From Simkaniaceae bacterium (lineage in GTDB: Bacteria > Chlamydiota > Chlamydiia > Chlamydiales > Simkaniaceae), in NCBI GenBank assembly GCA_018399055.1, contig CP073762.1, positions 1,426,001 to 1,490,000 of the forward strand: a stretch of 64,000 nt of DNA, in the 5' to 3' direction. The notes below the pieces were generated by a model that made no database searches, had not been told where the DNA came from, and worked only from the letters and a program-made list of their open reading frames with translations. Every line of letters begins with the position of its first letter. Positions within the stretch are counted from its first letter, which is position 1. The position numbers and the translations under genes are program-made. Of the stretch, positions 25,731 through 34,663 are shown in pieces.

Positions 25731-25954
25731 AAGCCACGAATTAGCTTGAAGATTTTTTCGAAAAATGATTCTTGGAGATTGCAGCTAACCACATGATGGT
25801 TAGCAAGATCGAAAGGATCATTTTCCGGAAAAAGAGCAAGAAGAATTTGTGATTTTATTTCTTGCGGTTGGTATAAAGTAGGGCAGTTAGAAATCTCAGA
25901 TTCTGGGAAAAAAGACTCAACAGGATGGTGTTTAGAATAGTGAGATAGATTCAT
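25706..25954 (-). CDS. Hypothetical 82-residue protein
   Basis: The ATG overlaps the stop of the MFS gene by 4 bp, which supports translation at the end of the sulfate operon. I do not recognise the product; it has no signal peptide or membrane segment. Its middle lies in one arm of an imperfect inverted repeat whose other arm is just downstream, at 25676-25730, so the 3' end of the gene may have been rearranged and the C-terminus may not be original. Confidence 0.5.
   Translation of the reverse strand: MNLSHYSKHHPVESFFPESEISNCPTLYQPQEIKSQILLALFPENDPFDLANHHVVSCNLQESFFEKIFKLIRGFISCDWYY
25852..25908 (-). repeat. Inverted repeat, right arm
   Basis: This is the counterpart of the arm at 25676-25730; it lies inside the 82-residue frame. 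The two arms are separated by about 120-190 bp, so a hairpin could form in RNA or during replication. Confidence 0.7.
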
Positions 25955-27159
25955 GACTCCAAACTTTTAACTTGGCTAAATTCAACGTGCTTGTAAACAC
26001 GGCTCAAGTTGAAAATAGTTCCGCAGAAGATTGAGGCCATTCCAAACAAAACAAACCCTTGAGCATATAGGTTGAAATCGCCTAAAAAGCCAAGAAGCTG
26101 GGGAACAACCCCAGCACCCATCAAAAAACCAAAAGGAGCAATGAGTGATATAATCGTAGAATTCTTCTCAGGAGGAACAATCGTGGCGATAGCAAAGTGA
26201 ATGAGAGGCATCAAACAAGCAGCGACAGGAGATTGGAGAGTAAATAAAACAAGTGAGCTCGAAGGGGTCATCGTCCCCATTAAAGAGGTTAAAGCTCCGC
26301 AGAAGACCAGCGAGAGAACCATCGAACGTTTTAGCCCGAAACGATCGGCCACCATTCCTGCAATAATCGCCGTCCCGAAGCTGAGGACACGAGCAATCAC
26401 AATGAGCTGGTGAACCGCATCTTTATCGAGCAAGTTATGGCGCTGAAAGTAGTCTGGTGCCATATTATAAATTCCAACATTGAGGCCATTCGCGAGGCAC
26501 AAGAGGATCAGTAAGATCCAAAAAGAAGGCCACGAAAAGACACTCCGAACAAAGGAGGCTGTAATCGGCTCTCCTTTTTCATTTCCCTGCTTAAATAGGA
26601 AAAACAAGATGACGCTGATAATGCTCGAAATCAGCCCAAAGCCATTTAATATCTCCTTCCAAGAGTAGACCCCAATGACACTTCGTACAATGATCGGAGA
26701 CAGGATAAAAGCAACACTCTGCGCCGTTGCAAAAATTCCAAATGCTTTCCCCAAATGCTGTGTTGCAACCCCTTCTCGAAGCATTGCAACCGCAGAAGGG
26801 ATAAAAAAACCGGAGCATAATCCCACTAAGAAGAGAGAAAGGCGAAAGAATTGAAAGGATTCAGCGTAGGAGGTGACCACAAGAGCAAATCCTGTTGATA
26901 ACAAAGAAAAAATAACCGTCATCTTATGGCTAATACGGGAAGAGAGAAATTGAGATCCAAACAGAGTGATCGCAAACCCTACGGAGAGGATAAAAAAGAG
27001 GTTCCCTGTATCTGCATGGCAAAGGTTCATCTCCTGACATATGAAAGGTGTCATTGGAGGAAAAATGATGCGTGCCATGATGTTTAGAAACGAGGCAAAG
27101 GTAATCAGTGTCAGAAAGGGAAGAAAAGAAAAAAATGAGGTTTTCTCGGTATTATCCAT
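25951..27159 (-). CDS. MFS transporter
   Basis: This 402-residue protein has 12 hydrophobic segments and a weakened MFS motif A (S-S-R-I-S-H-K-M-T) between helices 2 and 3, with A-D-R-F-G-L-K-R in the second half as the repeated motif. The substrate is unknown. It overlaps the 3' end of cysN by 8 bp and the following small gene by 4 bp, and it is part of an overlapping operon CBS protein-cysD-cysN-MFS. That position makes transport of sulfate or a sulfated/adenylylated compound an idea worth testing, but nothing in the sequence proves it. Confidence 0.8.
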   Translation of the reverse strand: MDNTEKTSFFSFLPFLTLITFASFLNIMARIIFPPMTPFICQEMNLCHADTGNLFFILSVGFAITLFGSQFLSSRISHKMTVIFSLLSTGFALVVTSYAESFQFFRLSLFLVGLCSGFFIPSAVAMLREGVATQHLGKAFGIFATAQSVAFILSPIIVRSVIGVYSWKEILNGFGLISSIISVILFFLFKQGNEKGEPITASFVRSVFSWPSFWILLILLCLANGLNVGIYNMAPDYFQRHNLLDKDAVHQLIVIARVLSFGTAIIAGMVADRFGLKRSMVLSLVFCGALTSLMGTMTPSSSLVLFTLQSPVAACLMPLIHFAIATIVPPEKNSTIISLIAPFGFLMGAGVVPQLLGFLGDFNLYAQGFVLFGMASIFCGTIFNLSRVYKHVEFSQVKSLES

Positions 27160-28711
27160 TTAATAGATCCAAAATTTTATCAGCTGAGTGCTCTATGTCA
27201 CCTACCCCAGTAAAAGAGATGCAGCATGAGAGGTTAAGGTCCATTCCTAGGCGGTCTCCAACAAGAAGAAGAACCACGCCCACTCTTTCGGCCATTAAAT
27301 AGGCCTCTTTTTTATGGGGTTCAAACAGTGAAGTATACACCAAAACACCTCTTCTGAACAAAGTCTTTTCGATTTCTTGAGCCCAACCGACAAGTTTTTT
27401 TTGATCGTTCCCATAAAGAAAAAATATTTTACCCCGATGTCCCTGCTGTTTTTCCCGCATCTCGCATGTAATGGTGGAAATTTCTTCCTTCTCATACTTT
27501 GAAAGAATCTTCTCAATAAGCCCACCACCAGACTGACGGTACCTGTGAACAAGGACAAATCGGGAGGTTTCAACAACTTCTTTCGAGAGATCGCAAGCAA
27601 TTTTCTCCCCTAAATCAAGAACAATTTCGCCCACCTCATGCCTTTCAATAAATCTTTTATTTTTTTTCTTAAGTGAGACAGAGTCAAATACTTTTCGAAT
27701 TTCAGAAACAGTGCAGCTTACTTTTTGAGTCCCTAATTTGAACAGATAGTGATTCCCTTCTCTGATACTCTCTTTATCAAGCCAGAAAAGGCGCACTAAA
27801 AGTTTCTCTGCCACTTGAGGTGTCGATTCTTTCGAAGCCATCTCACCACGGGTAATATAAAGAGGATCTTCAAGGGTAATCCCTATGGAATACCCCGCTT
27901 CTCCTTTTCCTTCGATAGAACGCACTTTACTTTTTTGCCCAGAAGGTGAAAAGGTGATCATTTCGCCAACACGAACCACACCCGCCTCGATCCGTCCTGC
28001 AAGAATACGTCTCTCATCCTCTTTTTCGGTAAACTTATAAACGCCTTGAACCGGAAAACGAAAGGGAGCCGCAGTTGAGCCTTGGGCCCCTTCAAATAGG
28101 TCGATGGCCTCAAGGAGACTCGGTCCCTCATACCACCCCATCTCCGAAGAGCGCTTAGCAATATTGGCCCCATAAAAGCCACTCACTGGAATCACTTCCC
28201 GAGGCACTATCCCTACCTCAAGTAAAAAGTGAAGGTAATCCCTTTTAATCCTCTCAAAAGATTCCTTTTCATACCCAACCTGGTCCATCTTATTGACCAA
28301 AACAGCAACTTGCTTCACTCCGAGCAGAGAGAGAAAATATCCATGGCGCTTCGTATTTTCTTGCACTCCCTCTTTCGCATCAATAACAATTAAAGCTCCG
28401 TCGGCATGAGATGCCCCCGTCACCATGTTTCGAATGAATTCGACATGGCCTGGGGCGTCAAGAACAATATAGGGACGTTTTATTGTCTTAAAAAAGCAAC
28501 GTGCTGAGTCTATTGTAATCCCCTGAGCTTGCTCCTCTTTCAGAGCATCTAGAAGAAACGCATATTCAAAGGGTTTACTATTGCGCGAGCAATAATTTCT
28601 TACAGCTTCCAGCTTCCCTTCTGGAAGGGCTCCACTGTCTGCTAAAAGTCGTCCTAATATGGTGCTTTTTCCGTGGTCCACATGGCCCACCATTACAAGA
28701 GGCATTGTCAC
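27152..28711 (-). CDS. cysN: Sulfate adenylyltransferase GTPase subunit with degenerate C-terminal domain
   Basis: CysN uses GTP hydrolysis to drive formation of adenosine 5'-phosphosulfate (APS) by CysD. The N-terminal GTPase has G-H-V-D-H-G-K-S-T (P-loop), D-A-P-G-H and N-K-M-D; EF-Tu-like beta-barrel domains run to about residue 400. The last 120 residues resemble a shrunken APS kinase (K-I-F-F-L-Y-G then [13 protein letters not shown]), but the G-x-x-x-x-G-K-S/T loop is gone (G-N-D-Q-K-K-L), so kinase activity is unlikely. It starts with GTG at 28711, overlapping cysD by 4 bp. Confidence 0.88.
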   Translation of the reverse strand: MTMPLVMVGHVDHGKSTILGRLLADSGALPEGKLEAVRNYCSRNSKPFEYAFLLDALKEEQAQGITIDSARCFFKTIKRPYIVLDAPGHVEFIRNMVTGASHADGALIVIDAKEGVQENTKRHGYFLSLLGVKQVAVLVNKMDQVGYEKESFERIKRDYLHFLLEVGIVPREVIPVSGFYGANIAKRSSEMGWYEGPSLLEAIDLFEGAQGSTAAPFRFPVQGVYKFTEKEDERRILAGRIEAGVVRVGEMITFSPSGQKSKVRSIEGKGEAGYSIGITLEDPLYITRGEMASKESTPQVAEKLLVRLFWLDKESIREGNHYLFKLGTQKVSCTVSEIRKVFDSVSLKKKNKRFIERHEVGEIVLDLGEKIACDLSKEVVETSRFVLVHRYRQSGGGLIEKILSKYEKEEISTITCEMREKQQGHRGKIFFLYGNDQKKLVGWAQEIEKTLFRRGVLVYTSLFEPHKKEAYLMAERVGVVLLLVGDRLGMDLNLSCCISFTGVGDIEHSADKILDLLNG

Positions 28712-29589
28712 ATGTATCCTCCCCGCCTCAATTGTTCCAACCCTCCTCGATCCTCTTTATCCTGAGCCCGTCCACTTCGTTCAGGAATATTCTTCAGCTT
28801 TCCTTGTTCAAGCTCCTGGATCACCTCACGCAGATCTGTAGCCTCAGAATCAATAGGTTTAGTGCAAGGAGCACATCCTAATGAACGATATCTTTTTCCC
28901 TCTCCTCGATTGAAGTAGAGATCTACAATGGGAATCTTTTCTCTTTCTATATAGCGCCAAATATCAGCTTCCGTCCAATCAAGCAAGGGGTGAACCCGCA
29001 CATGAGACTTTGGAGGGAAGTCCGTATTGAATTGCCCCCAAAACTCTGGTGGCTGATCAGCAATTTCCCATTCATTGGAGGCCCCGCGAGGAGAAAAGAT
29101 TCGCTCTTTAGAACGACTTCCTTCTTCATCTGCTCGAATACCAACAATGAGCCCTTCATAGGGTTCCCTATTAGAGTCAACTTCGTATTCCCCACTCTTA
29201 AGGTTCATCTTGTAACGAATCCCCGTCCCTTCAATCGTGCGACGGAGTGCCTCGGTTTTTAATGCTTTGCAACACTCAATGCAACTAACTTTCCCATGGG
29301 GAAAGGTCTCCTGTCTTTCCAAAGCTTCCTTATTCTGACCATAAATCATTTGAAGCCCCCACTCCAGGGCAAGTTTGTCACGATAGGCTATCATTTCAGG
29401 GATTTTAAACCCTGTATCGATATGAACAAGGGGGATGGGGATGTGATCGAAGAATGCTTTTTGGCAAAGCTTTACAAGGACAGTACTATCTTTTCCAACC
29501 GACCACAGCATTGCTAGGTTGGGAATATGATGGTAGGCTTCCCGGATGATAAAAATACTTTGGCTTTCGAGTTTGTCTAAGTGTTCCAT
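28708..29589 (-). CDS. cysD: Sulfate adenylyltransferase subunit 2
   Basis: CysD is the ATP pyrophosphatase that makes APS from ATP and sulfate, working with CysN. The 293-residue protein has the PP-loop S-V-G-K-D-S-T-V-L near residue 30, V-H-I-D-T-G-F-K, and the family-typical [10 protein letters not shown] and [11 protein letters not shown] segments and R-S-G-R-A-Q-D near the C-terminus. It overlaps the upstream CBS gene by 13 bp and cysN by 4 bp. No cysH, cysI or cysC lies in the window, so the fate of APS is unknown. Confidence 0.93.
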   Translation of the reverse strand: MEHLDKLESQSIFIIREAYHHIPNLAMLWSVGKDSTVLVKLCQKAFFDHIPIPLVHIDTGFKIPEMIAYRDKLALEWGLQMIYGQNKEALERQETFPHGKVSCIECCKALKTEALRRTIEGTGIRYKMNLKSGEYEVDSNREPYEGLIVGIRADEEGSRSKERIFSPRGASNEWEIADQPPEFWGQFNTDFPPKSHVRVHPLLDWTEADIWRYIEREKIPIVDLYFNRGEGKRYRSLGCAPCTKPIDSEATDLREVIQELEQGKLKNIPERSGRAQDKEDRGGLEQLRRGGYM

Positions 29590-30143
29590 TTCAAGTTCGA
29601 TATTTTCAACATGGTTTGCAGGAGTTCGTTTTGGGTTAGTATTCCAACAACATTGTGTTTTTTATCAAGGACAGGAACCACCTCAACCGATTGATCCGAA
29701 AAAACCTTCATGATATCTATAAGCTCTGTTTCAGGTTCCGCGCACAGGGTTTGCTCTGCAGTCAGATCTTTAAGCTTTTTTCGGTCTCCTTCTTGCATTC
29801 CCTTCAAAATATCCCTCTCAGAGAGCATTCCGAGCAACTTTCCTTCCTCACTTAAAATAGGGAAATACTTTATCTCATGATGCTTGATTTTCTCCCAAGC
29901 TTCTGTAGCAGACAGCTCTCCCTCAAGATGCATCATCTGTTTGTTCATAATTTCACTAGCAAGGACAACAGACTTTTTCTTGTAGAGCTTCTCACTTGCT
30001 TTTAGAAATTTTTGATGAGGATCCTCTTGATTTTGACCGAAATATTGCCCTTTTGATCCCTGATCATCGGGCTTGTCTTTCTGAACCTCTTGAACAAGAT
30101 AAGGTTGTCTGCCACCATAGATATTGTTTACAAAAAATCCCAT
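29577..30143 (-). CDS. CBS-domain-pair protein
   Basis: The 188-residue product has an unstructured, charged N-terminal stretch of about 60 residues. Two CBS repeats follow (A-S-E-I-M-N-K-Q-M-M to I-L-S-E-R-D-I-L-K and a second unit ending G-I-L-T-Q-N-E-L-L). CBS pairs bind adenosine nucleotides such as AMP, ATP or SAM and regulate partners. It is first in the sulfate-activation operon, overlapping cysD by 13 bp, so an adenylate-sensing role in APS formation is a reasonable inference. The ATG at 30143 is the first one in frame; no strong ribosome-binding site precedes it. Confidence 0.8.
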   Translation of the reverse strand: MGFFVNNIYGGRQPYLVQEVQKDKPDDQGSKGQYFGQNQEDPHQKFLKASEKLYKKKSVVLASEIMNKQMMHLEGELSATEAWEKIKHHEIKYFPILSEEGKLLGMLSERDILKGMQEGDRKKLKDLTAEQTLCAEPETELIDIMKVFSDQSVEVVPVLDKKHNVVGILTQNELLQTMLKISNLKWNT

Positions 30144-30510
30144 AGAAACGCATCTTATCAACAAGTGCTTTTTATTAACAGGGGCGGAGAAGGTGATCTT
30201 GTGACCGAATCAATCTATAAAATACAGAGCTTCCATGCAGCACAAGATCTGCGCTTAGATAAAATCCTTGAAGAGCTGCCCAAATAATCTTCGTTGGGAG
30301 GGGGCTTTATATGAGGAAACTTCAAGGCGCCCGATGGAAAGAGCCCCAAGCGGGCTCTTGAAGCAGGGCAACACAGAAGCTTTCCATAGAAAGATCAAAA
30401 ACAATGCAGAGTATTTGACGACAGTATCTAGAAAAAGTCCTTCACCGAGCTGAACTTCAACCGCTCACCCCACACGCTCCCTACGGATTTGAGATTTGTG
30501 GCAAAACCGA
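30144..30510. other. Intergenic region without a supported gene
   Basis: I see no convincing coding region here. A short hairpin-forming sequence (GAGCCC-CAAGC-GGGCTC at 30341-30357) lacks a T run. A 17-bp sequence at 30172-30188 recurs in inverted orientation at 60552-60568. A 29-codon frame from GTG 30205 is too weak to call. Confidence 0.5.
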
Positions 30511-30798
30511 TTAGAGGTTAAGTTGTATGCGGATTTCCTCCGCCTCTTGGCGCACGCGCTCAATCATTCCACGATTGCTTGCGTAGTCTTCGCATACATT
30601 CACGAGTGTCTTAATCTTTGAATGTGTGGGTCCGCCAACTTCGTATGCATGATTAAGAAGTTCATCCCTCCAAAGAGGAAGAATCGTTTTCATGTCATCT
30701 TCACTCTCTTCTGTCAGCTCAAACTCACTGAGAAATTCTTGAATTTCTCCTTTGAGAATCTCTTTGGGATCTTCTTCTCCCATTCCATCATCGAACAT
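30511..30798 (-). CDS. Hypothetical protein, tandem paralogue C
   Basis: This 95-residue acidic, helical protein is the third of three adjacent small genes that look related. Shared positions include a P-K-x-x-L-x-x-x-I-Q-x-F-L-x-x-F-E start, an x-x-V-G-G segment, an aromatic-Ala pair (D-Y-A) and a C-terminal L-R-x-x-L-x-L ending. It is not recognised as a known family. It starts 3 bp after the stop of paralogue B. No signal peptide or membrane segment is present, so it is cytosolic or an unconventionally exported protein; small acidic helical proteins of this size can be chaperones, but that is speculation. Confidence 0.65.
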   Translation of the reverse strand: MFDDGMGEEDPKEILKGEIQEFLSEFELTEESEDDMKTILPLWRDELLNHAYEVGGPTHSKIKTLVNVCEDYASNRGMIERVRQEAEEIRIQLNL

Positions 30799-30801
30799 CA
30801 A

Positions 30802-31062
30802 TCACTCCAAATCCTGTCTTAATTTATCGAGGTCAAAGACCACTTTTTTGTGATCACCTCCCCCAAAAGCATAAGCGCGACAGTCGCGAATCATGTTCTC
30901 GACATGTCTTTGGATGGGTTCCCCTAATTCCTCCCCATCACTTTCAAGCACAGTTTCAAGCTTCGTAAGGATCTCCAGCATCGTTTCACGGGTATAACCC
31001 CCTTGCTCGAATCGCCAGAGAAAGGTTTGAAGGTCATGAATCAATTGCTTTTTTGGGTTCAT
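30802..31062 (-). CDS. Hypothetical protein, tandem paralogue B
   Basis: This 86-residue protein is the middle member of the three-gene family. It has the same P-K-K-Q-L-x-x-x-L-Q-x-F-L-x-x-F-E beginning, an E-E-L-G-E segment, A-Y-A followed by a Gly-rich turn, and an ending L-R-Q-D-L-E. Its ATG overlaps the stop of paralogue A by 4 bp, evidence of translational coupling. The function is unknown; the sequence predicts a small helical bundle. Confidence 0.65.
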   Translation of the reverse strand: MNPKKQLIHDLQTFLWRFEQGGYTRETMLEILTKLETVLESDGEELGEPIQRHVENMIRDCRAYAFGGGDHKKVVFDLDKLRQDLE

Positions 31063-31376
31063 AACTTCAATTCATCTCTCAAAAATTCTAGACACTCATA
31101 AACCATTTCAATCTTTCCGTGGCCATTAGCAAAGTCTGTTGATGCCTGCATAAGTTCTTGGGTATGAAGATAGACCTTCCCCCCAATTTCTTTAGCTCTA
31201 AGAAGCATAAGCGCCTCATTTAGGCGGAGTTGTTCACTCATTGCAGATTTACCCTGCTTTTGATGCTCAAACGAATAAAATACAGATTCTAAGGCCTTTG
31301 ATAGCTCATTCTTTGAGACCTTTGAGGCCCCCGGATATGGATCATCAAACGGCGTTGGCTGACGCTCAGTAGACAT
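31059..31376 (-). CDS. Hypothetical protein, tandem paralogue A
   Basis: This 105-residue first member of the tandem family has an extra Pro-rich N-terminus of about 20 residues. The family core follows: S-K-N-E-L-x-K-A-L-E-x-V-F-Y-S-F-E, E-I-G-G, D-F-A-N-G-H-G and F-L-R-D-E-L-K-L. The ATG at 31376 has a GGGGGAAG upstream; an in-frame GTG at 31391 is possible. It is divergent from the potassium channel gene. The role is unknown. Confidence 0.65.
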   Translation of the reverse strand: MSTERQPTPFDDPYPGASKVSKNELSKALESVFYSFEHQKQGKSAMSEQLRLNEALMLLRAKEIGGKVYLHTQELMQASTDFANGHGKIEMVYECLEFLRDELKL

Positions 31377-31494
31377 AAAAGCTTCCCCCACTTCTATTAG
31401 TTCCCTATTTCGAAACTACCCTATAAAAATTTCCATTTCAAGAGGAAAAATTTCTCTCTTGACCCAAAGCGTTTAATCTAAGATATAGGGGTGT

Positions 31495-32217
31495 ATGAAG
31501 AAAATGATAAAAAATTGTTACTTAAGCAGCCTGAAGTACTGCAGTGGCTACTTCACTCAGCTTCTTATCTCTCTTATCCTTCTATTTATCTTTCGTCCCT
31601 ATGACAGAGGCCCTATCTATTTGACAATCTGGGAGTTTCTCCTACTTCTTGTATTTAGCTCTGCCATTTTCAATTGCGACCATTCTAAGAAAGTAAAAGT
31701 GATCTCTACCTCCCTTGCAATCCCCGCTCTTCTTTTCGAGTGGCTTAATCTGCTCTATCCCCAAAAGCTCTTTGTTCTGATCTTTCTGGTCTTTATGATC
31801 ATTTTTGTATTCGTCACCACAACCTCGATTATTAAACGTGTCGTTATTAATGCTCGGGTACGCTTAGAAACCCTCAAAGGAGTGGTGTGCGCATATTTTA
31901 TGGTGGCCATTGGCTTTTCCTTCACATACTTCTTTATCGACCTTATTTCCCCAGGCTCGTTCTTTTTCTCGAATCTTGATCCAACAGTAATTACAGACAG
32001 CCACTATCTCTCTGAGCTCATGTACTTTAGTTTTGTAACATTGCTTTGTATTGGGTATGGGGACATCATTGCGGTGGAGGATGTGGCACAAACCTTTGCA
32101 ATCCTGGAAGGGATTGTAGGCCAGTTCTACATTGCCATTCTCGTTTCACGCTTGGTAGCGGTCTACTCATTTTTCGAGCACAAACTCCACCTCGTTTCCA
32201 AGAAAGGAAAGAGTTAA
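31495..32217 (+). CDS. Potassium-channel-like membrane protein
   Basis: The 240-residue product has about four hydrophobic N-terminal segments and then a pore unit: an outer helix, a pore loop with the selectivity filter T-L-L-C-I-G-Y-G-D, and an inner helix (F-Y-I-A-I-L-V-S-R-L-V). G-Y-G is the K+ filter. It resembles the two-TM ion-channel family with extra N-terminal helices and lacks an RCK/TrkA-N nucleotide domain and voltage-sensor arginines. It ends 4 bp inside the convergent membrane-protein gene at 32214. A TTGACC box 17 bp from GATATA lies just upstream. Confidence 0.8.
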   Translation: MKKMIKNCYLSSLKYCSGYFTQLLISLILLFIFRPYDRGPIYLTIWEFLLLLVFSSAIFNCDHSKKVKVISTSLAIPALLFEWLNLLYPQKLFVLIFLVFMIIFVFVTTTSIIKRVVINARVRLETLKGVVCAYFMVAIGFSFTYFFIDLISPGSFFFSNLDPTVITDSHYLSELMYFSFVTLLCIGYGDIIAVEDVAQTFAILEGIVGQFYIAILVSRLVAVYSFFEHKLHLVSKKGKS

Positions 32218-32615
32218 GGCGTCTTATCTGTCCAAAGAAGGGACATAATCGCCGCTGCTGTTGAGATGACAGTATAGGGGGCGACTTCAACAAGACAAAG
32301 CTCTCTACGGATAATTTTTGGTCCTAGCTTATATGTGAGAAAGGCCGTCCCAAAGAAGGTTGCTGCCATAAAACAGATCTCTTCATGCTGGTATTGATCA
32401 CCAAATCGAGCCTTGAGCTTCTCACCAATCTTATTTCGTTCCATAATGGTCATCGTGAGTGTTGAGGTCCCGGCTGCCATGAGTGACGTTGTTAGAGCTC
32501 CCGATAGCGGCGCAGAAAGCTTTGTTAGCTTCCGCACTCCAAGAGCACCGATTCCCCCAAGAACCGTCCCTATAAGAGTTGTTAATCCAAAATGAGCCCC
32601 TAATTTCTGCGTCAT
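32214..32615 (-). CDS. Small four-helix membrane protein
   Basis: This 133-residue protein has four hydrophobic stretches (about 10-32, 38-60, 78-98 and 108-128) and short polar links. I do not recognise it. Three further genes upstream (32646, 33157, 33762) encode proteins of the same plan, with small-residue-rich helices (Ala/Gly/Ser/Thr). Paired hydrophobic hairpins like these are the hallmark of chlamydial Inc proteins, but each pair here is spaced irregularly. An AGAGGAAG site precedes the ATG. Its 3' end overlaps the K+ channel gene by 4 bp. Confidence 0.6.
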   Translation of the reverse strand: MTQKLGAHFGLTTLIGTVLGGIGALGVRKLTKLSAPLSGALTTSLMAAGTSTLTMTIMERNKIGEKLKARFGDQYQHEEICFMAATFFGTAFLTYKLGPKIIRRELCLVEVAPYTVISTAAAIMSLLWTDKTP

Positions 32616-32645
32616 ACTGACTTCCTCTTATCATTAAGTTTTTTC

Positions 32646-33155
32646 CTAATCACCGAGCTCTCCCCCAGTGCATTTTTCCCCATCCATGTGGGTAATTGCC
32701 GCATAACTAACAGCCCCTCCGAAATATGTCACCTTTAAGCTCACAGGAGTTTTAATCACATACTCAGAGAGCTTGCTTGCAACGTAGGGGGCCAAGATGA
32801 ACATAAAGAGCCCAGCAAAAAACTTATTCGGGATAAACCCTATTGGAAAAGAGCGATAATCGCGGGATGAGTACCAAGAACGTCCATCTAAAAATGTTGT
32901 ATAAAGCGTCGCATTAGCTAAAGCTCCAATTGCGGCAGCCTTAAGGGGATAAATAAATCTCCCTTTCAGAGCTTTTGAAGCGCCAGTTATTGCTGAATGA
33001 ATCACTAAAAGGGCAAAGCCATTAAATATCATGGATTGACGCGCCTGCACAAACAGTGCAAACCGAGAAACTTTCATGTGCCCGAGTTCCCCCTCTGGAG
33101 GATTCACCAACTTATTTGGCGGAGTGATCCAATTTTCTGGCTTTACTGTAAACAT
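32646..33155 (-). CDS. Small four-helix membrane protein
   Basis: This 169-residue hypothetical protein has a polar N-terminus of about 35 residues and four hydrophobic segments in its last 130 residues. It lies 1 bp downstream of the gene at 33157, so the two are transcribed together. It is similar in plan to its neighbours and not recognised otherwise. A role in the inclusion membrane is possible but unsupported. Confidence 0.6.
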   Translation of the reverse strand: MFTVKPENWITPPNKLVNPPEGELGHMKVSRFALFVQARQSMIFNGFALLVIHSAITGASKALKGRFIYPLKAAAIGALANATLYTTFLDGRSWYSSRDYRSFPIGFIPNKFFAGLFMFILAPYVASKLSEYVIKTPVSLKVTYFGGAVSYAAITHMDGEKCTGGELGD

Positions 33156-33156
33156 A

Positions 33157-33582
33157 CTAGTGATTACTCTCGTTTAAAATAAACTTTGTGGTTCCAGCCA
33201 TCGCAAGGATTGAAAGAGCTTCCATCTTGAGCACTTCCCACTTTTTTACGGGATATCCACTAAATTTAAGAAGGAGAACCGTGGAGCCTACACTTGCTAA
33301 GACAAGAGCAGCCGTGTTCACAATACGATCTTCAGTGCTCCACTTTTCCTTAGCCCTTCCGTCACCCAGGACATGCCTCATCCGATGCGTACCGCAAGCA
33401 GCAAGAGCTGTAATGGAACCATTGATCACAGCAGGTGTGACATCTTCAATTCCAGCTAAATAGAGCACTAAGGCGTTCACAGCAACCGCTGAAATCGCAA
33501 ACACTCCACCCGTGACAAATAATTCTTCGATTTGACGCCGAATAGGGGCGTTTCCGCTAAAAGCGCAACTTCTACAAGCCAT
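33157..33582 (-). CDS. Small four-helix membrane protein
   Basis: This 141-residue protein begins with M-A-C-R-S-C-A-F and a basic segment, then four hydrophobic segments. A strong GGAGGAATT ribosome-binding site lies before the ATG, nearly the same as that of the gene at 33762-34466, which suggests they arose by duplication. Two cysteines at residues 3 and 6 may be lipidated or metal-binding; this is not proved. It leads a three-gene run with the genes at 32646 and 32214. Confidence 0.6.
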   Translation of the reverse strand: MACRSCAFSGNAPIRRQIEELFVTGGVFAISAVAVNALVLYLAGIEDVTPAVINGSITALAACGTHRMRHVLGDGRAKEKWSTEDRIVNTAALVLASVGSTVLLLKFSGYPVKKWEVLKMEALSILAMAGTTKFILNESNH

Positions 33583-33693
33583 ACTAATTCCTCCGATGAC
33601 GCAGTAATCATACGCTTTTACCCCTATAGAGTAAAGAAGTTTTTCCTAATTCGGTTATGAAGTAATTCTTTTAAAGAAGAAGGATAGAGAAAC

Positions 33694-33725
33694 AAAAAAA
33701 AGGGATGGCTTTCGCCATCCCTTTT
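33694..33725 (-). terminator. Rho-independent terminator
   Basis: On the minus strand a 12-bp perfect stem (AAAAGGGATGGC / GCCATCCCTTTT) with a 4-nt loop is followed by a T run. It lies 36 bp past the stop of the Ala-rich membrane protein gene, so that gene is probably monocistronic. Confidence 0.9.
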
Positions 33726-33761
33726 CATTATCAGCAAGTGAGCTAACAAGTAAGTAAAAAA

Positions 33762-34466
33762 TTACTTAGCAAGATCAACCCAATTAGGAATCGTATCAGC
33801 TTGAGCATGGTTAAGTGCTGCAACTTTAGCATTAACCCAAGCAATCAGGTCGTCTGAAACATCTGCTTTATCAGTATCAGATCCTAATACTACTCTTACA
33901 TGGTCAGCAAGAGCCTGAATCACAGGAGCCTCTAGAGCATTGATCTTGTCTTCTGAATCAAAAGCTTCTTTTACAATTTCAATCTTAGCAGCAGCTAGCT
34001 TCTCAGCAGCAGCAGCAAGAGCTCTGTTAGCCTGCCAAGTTGTTACAGCTCCGTGAGCCACTTTAATGCCTTTGATTCCACCTGCAGTTAGAACAGCAGT
34101 TGCAGCAGTTGCAGCAGCTAGGGGCTTAGCGAATTCGCTAAGAGCTGGAAGTGAAGTGTGGCGTGTCTTAAGAATTGTTGTTCCTCTAAGAAGCGTTGTA
34201 ACAGTTGCTGTTGTTAGAGCAAGCGCAAGAGCTTTCTTTGCAGCACTTTTCTCGTCAGCATCGTTCGATGTCCAAAGAGTGTGAGCAGACTTAGCAGTCA
34301 CCAAAACACTCGCACCATTTGCTGCAGAAGCAAATGCTGTTAGGTTGGTGATTTGTTGAATATGTTTGCTACCAAGTTTTACAAGTGCAGCTGCAAAAAG
34401 AGAACCTACTACTTCTTGAGCATGGTAACGATTGTTTTGAAAACCTTGAACGGCGCTAGTAATCAT
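33762..34466 (-). CDS. Ala-rich membrane protein with C-terminal cytoplasmic domain
   Basis: The 234-residue product is very rich in Ala and Thr, with four hydrophobic segments in the first 145 residues and a charged, helical tail of about 85 residues. It follows the plan of the three smaller genes downstream and shares their GGAGGAATT start region. It has its own terminator at 33694-33725. The function is unknown. High Ala content and an efficient ribosome-binding site suggest an abundant protein. Confidence 0.65.
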   Translation of the reverse strand: MITSAVQGFQNNRYHAQEVVGSLFAAALVKLGSKHIQQITNLTAFASAANGASVLVTAKSAHTLWTSNDADEKSAAKKALALALTTATVTTLLRGTTILKTRHTSLPALSEFAKPLAAATAATAVLTAGGIKGIKVAHGAVTTWQANRALAAAAEKLAAAKIEIVKEAFDSEDKINALEAPVIQALADHVRVVLGSDTDKADVSDDLIAWVNAKVAALNHAQADTIPNWVDLAK

Positions 34467-34663
34467 TTTAATTCCTCCGTAAATTTGGAATTTTTGTTAA
34501 ATAGTGTGCAAAGCTTACCAGGAAACCCTGGATTTTGTAAAGCATTAACCTTGCACTTAAACTTTTAATCACCCTTCTCTTCCCTTGAGATGTCAAAGGT
34601 TTCCTTTATAAAGGGTTTGTTAATAACAATTCAAGAAAAACTTATATTTTCCCTGTGCTAATC

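Noticed and set aside
30205-30287. A 29-codon gene starting GTG at 30205
   Set aside because: There is a purine-rich sequence ahead of it but the product is short, unrecognised and isolated.
30341-30357. A terminator at GAGCCC-CAAGC-GGGCTC
   Set aside because: The 6-bp stem is short and there is no T run, and no gene ends just before it.
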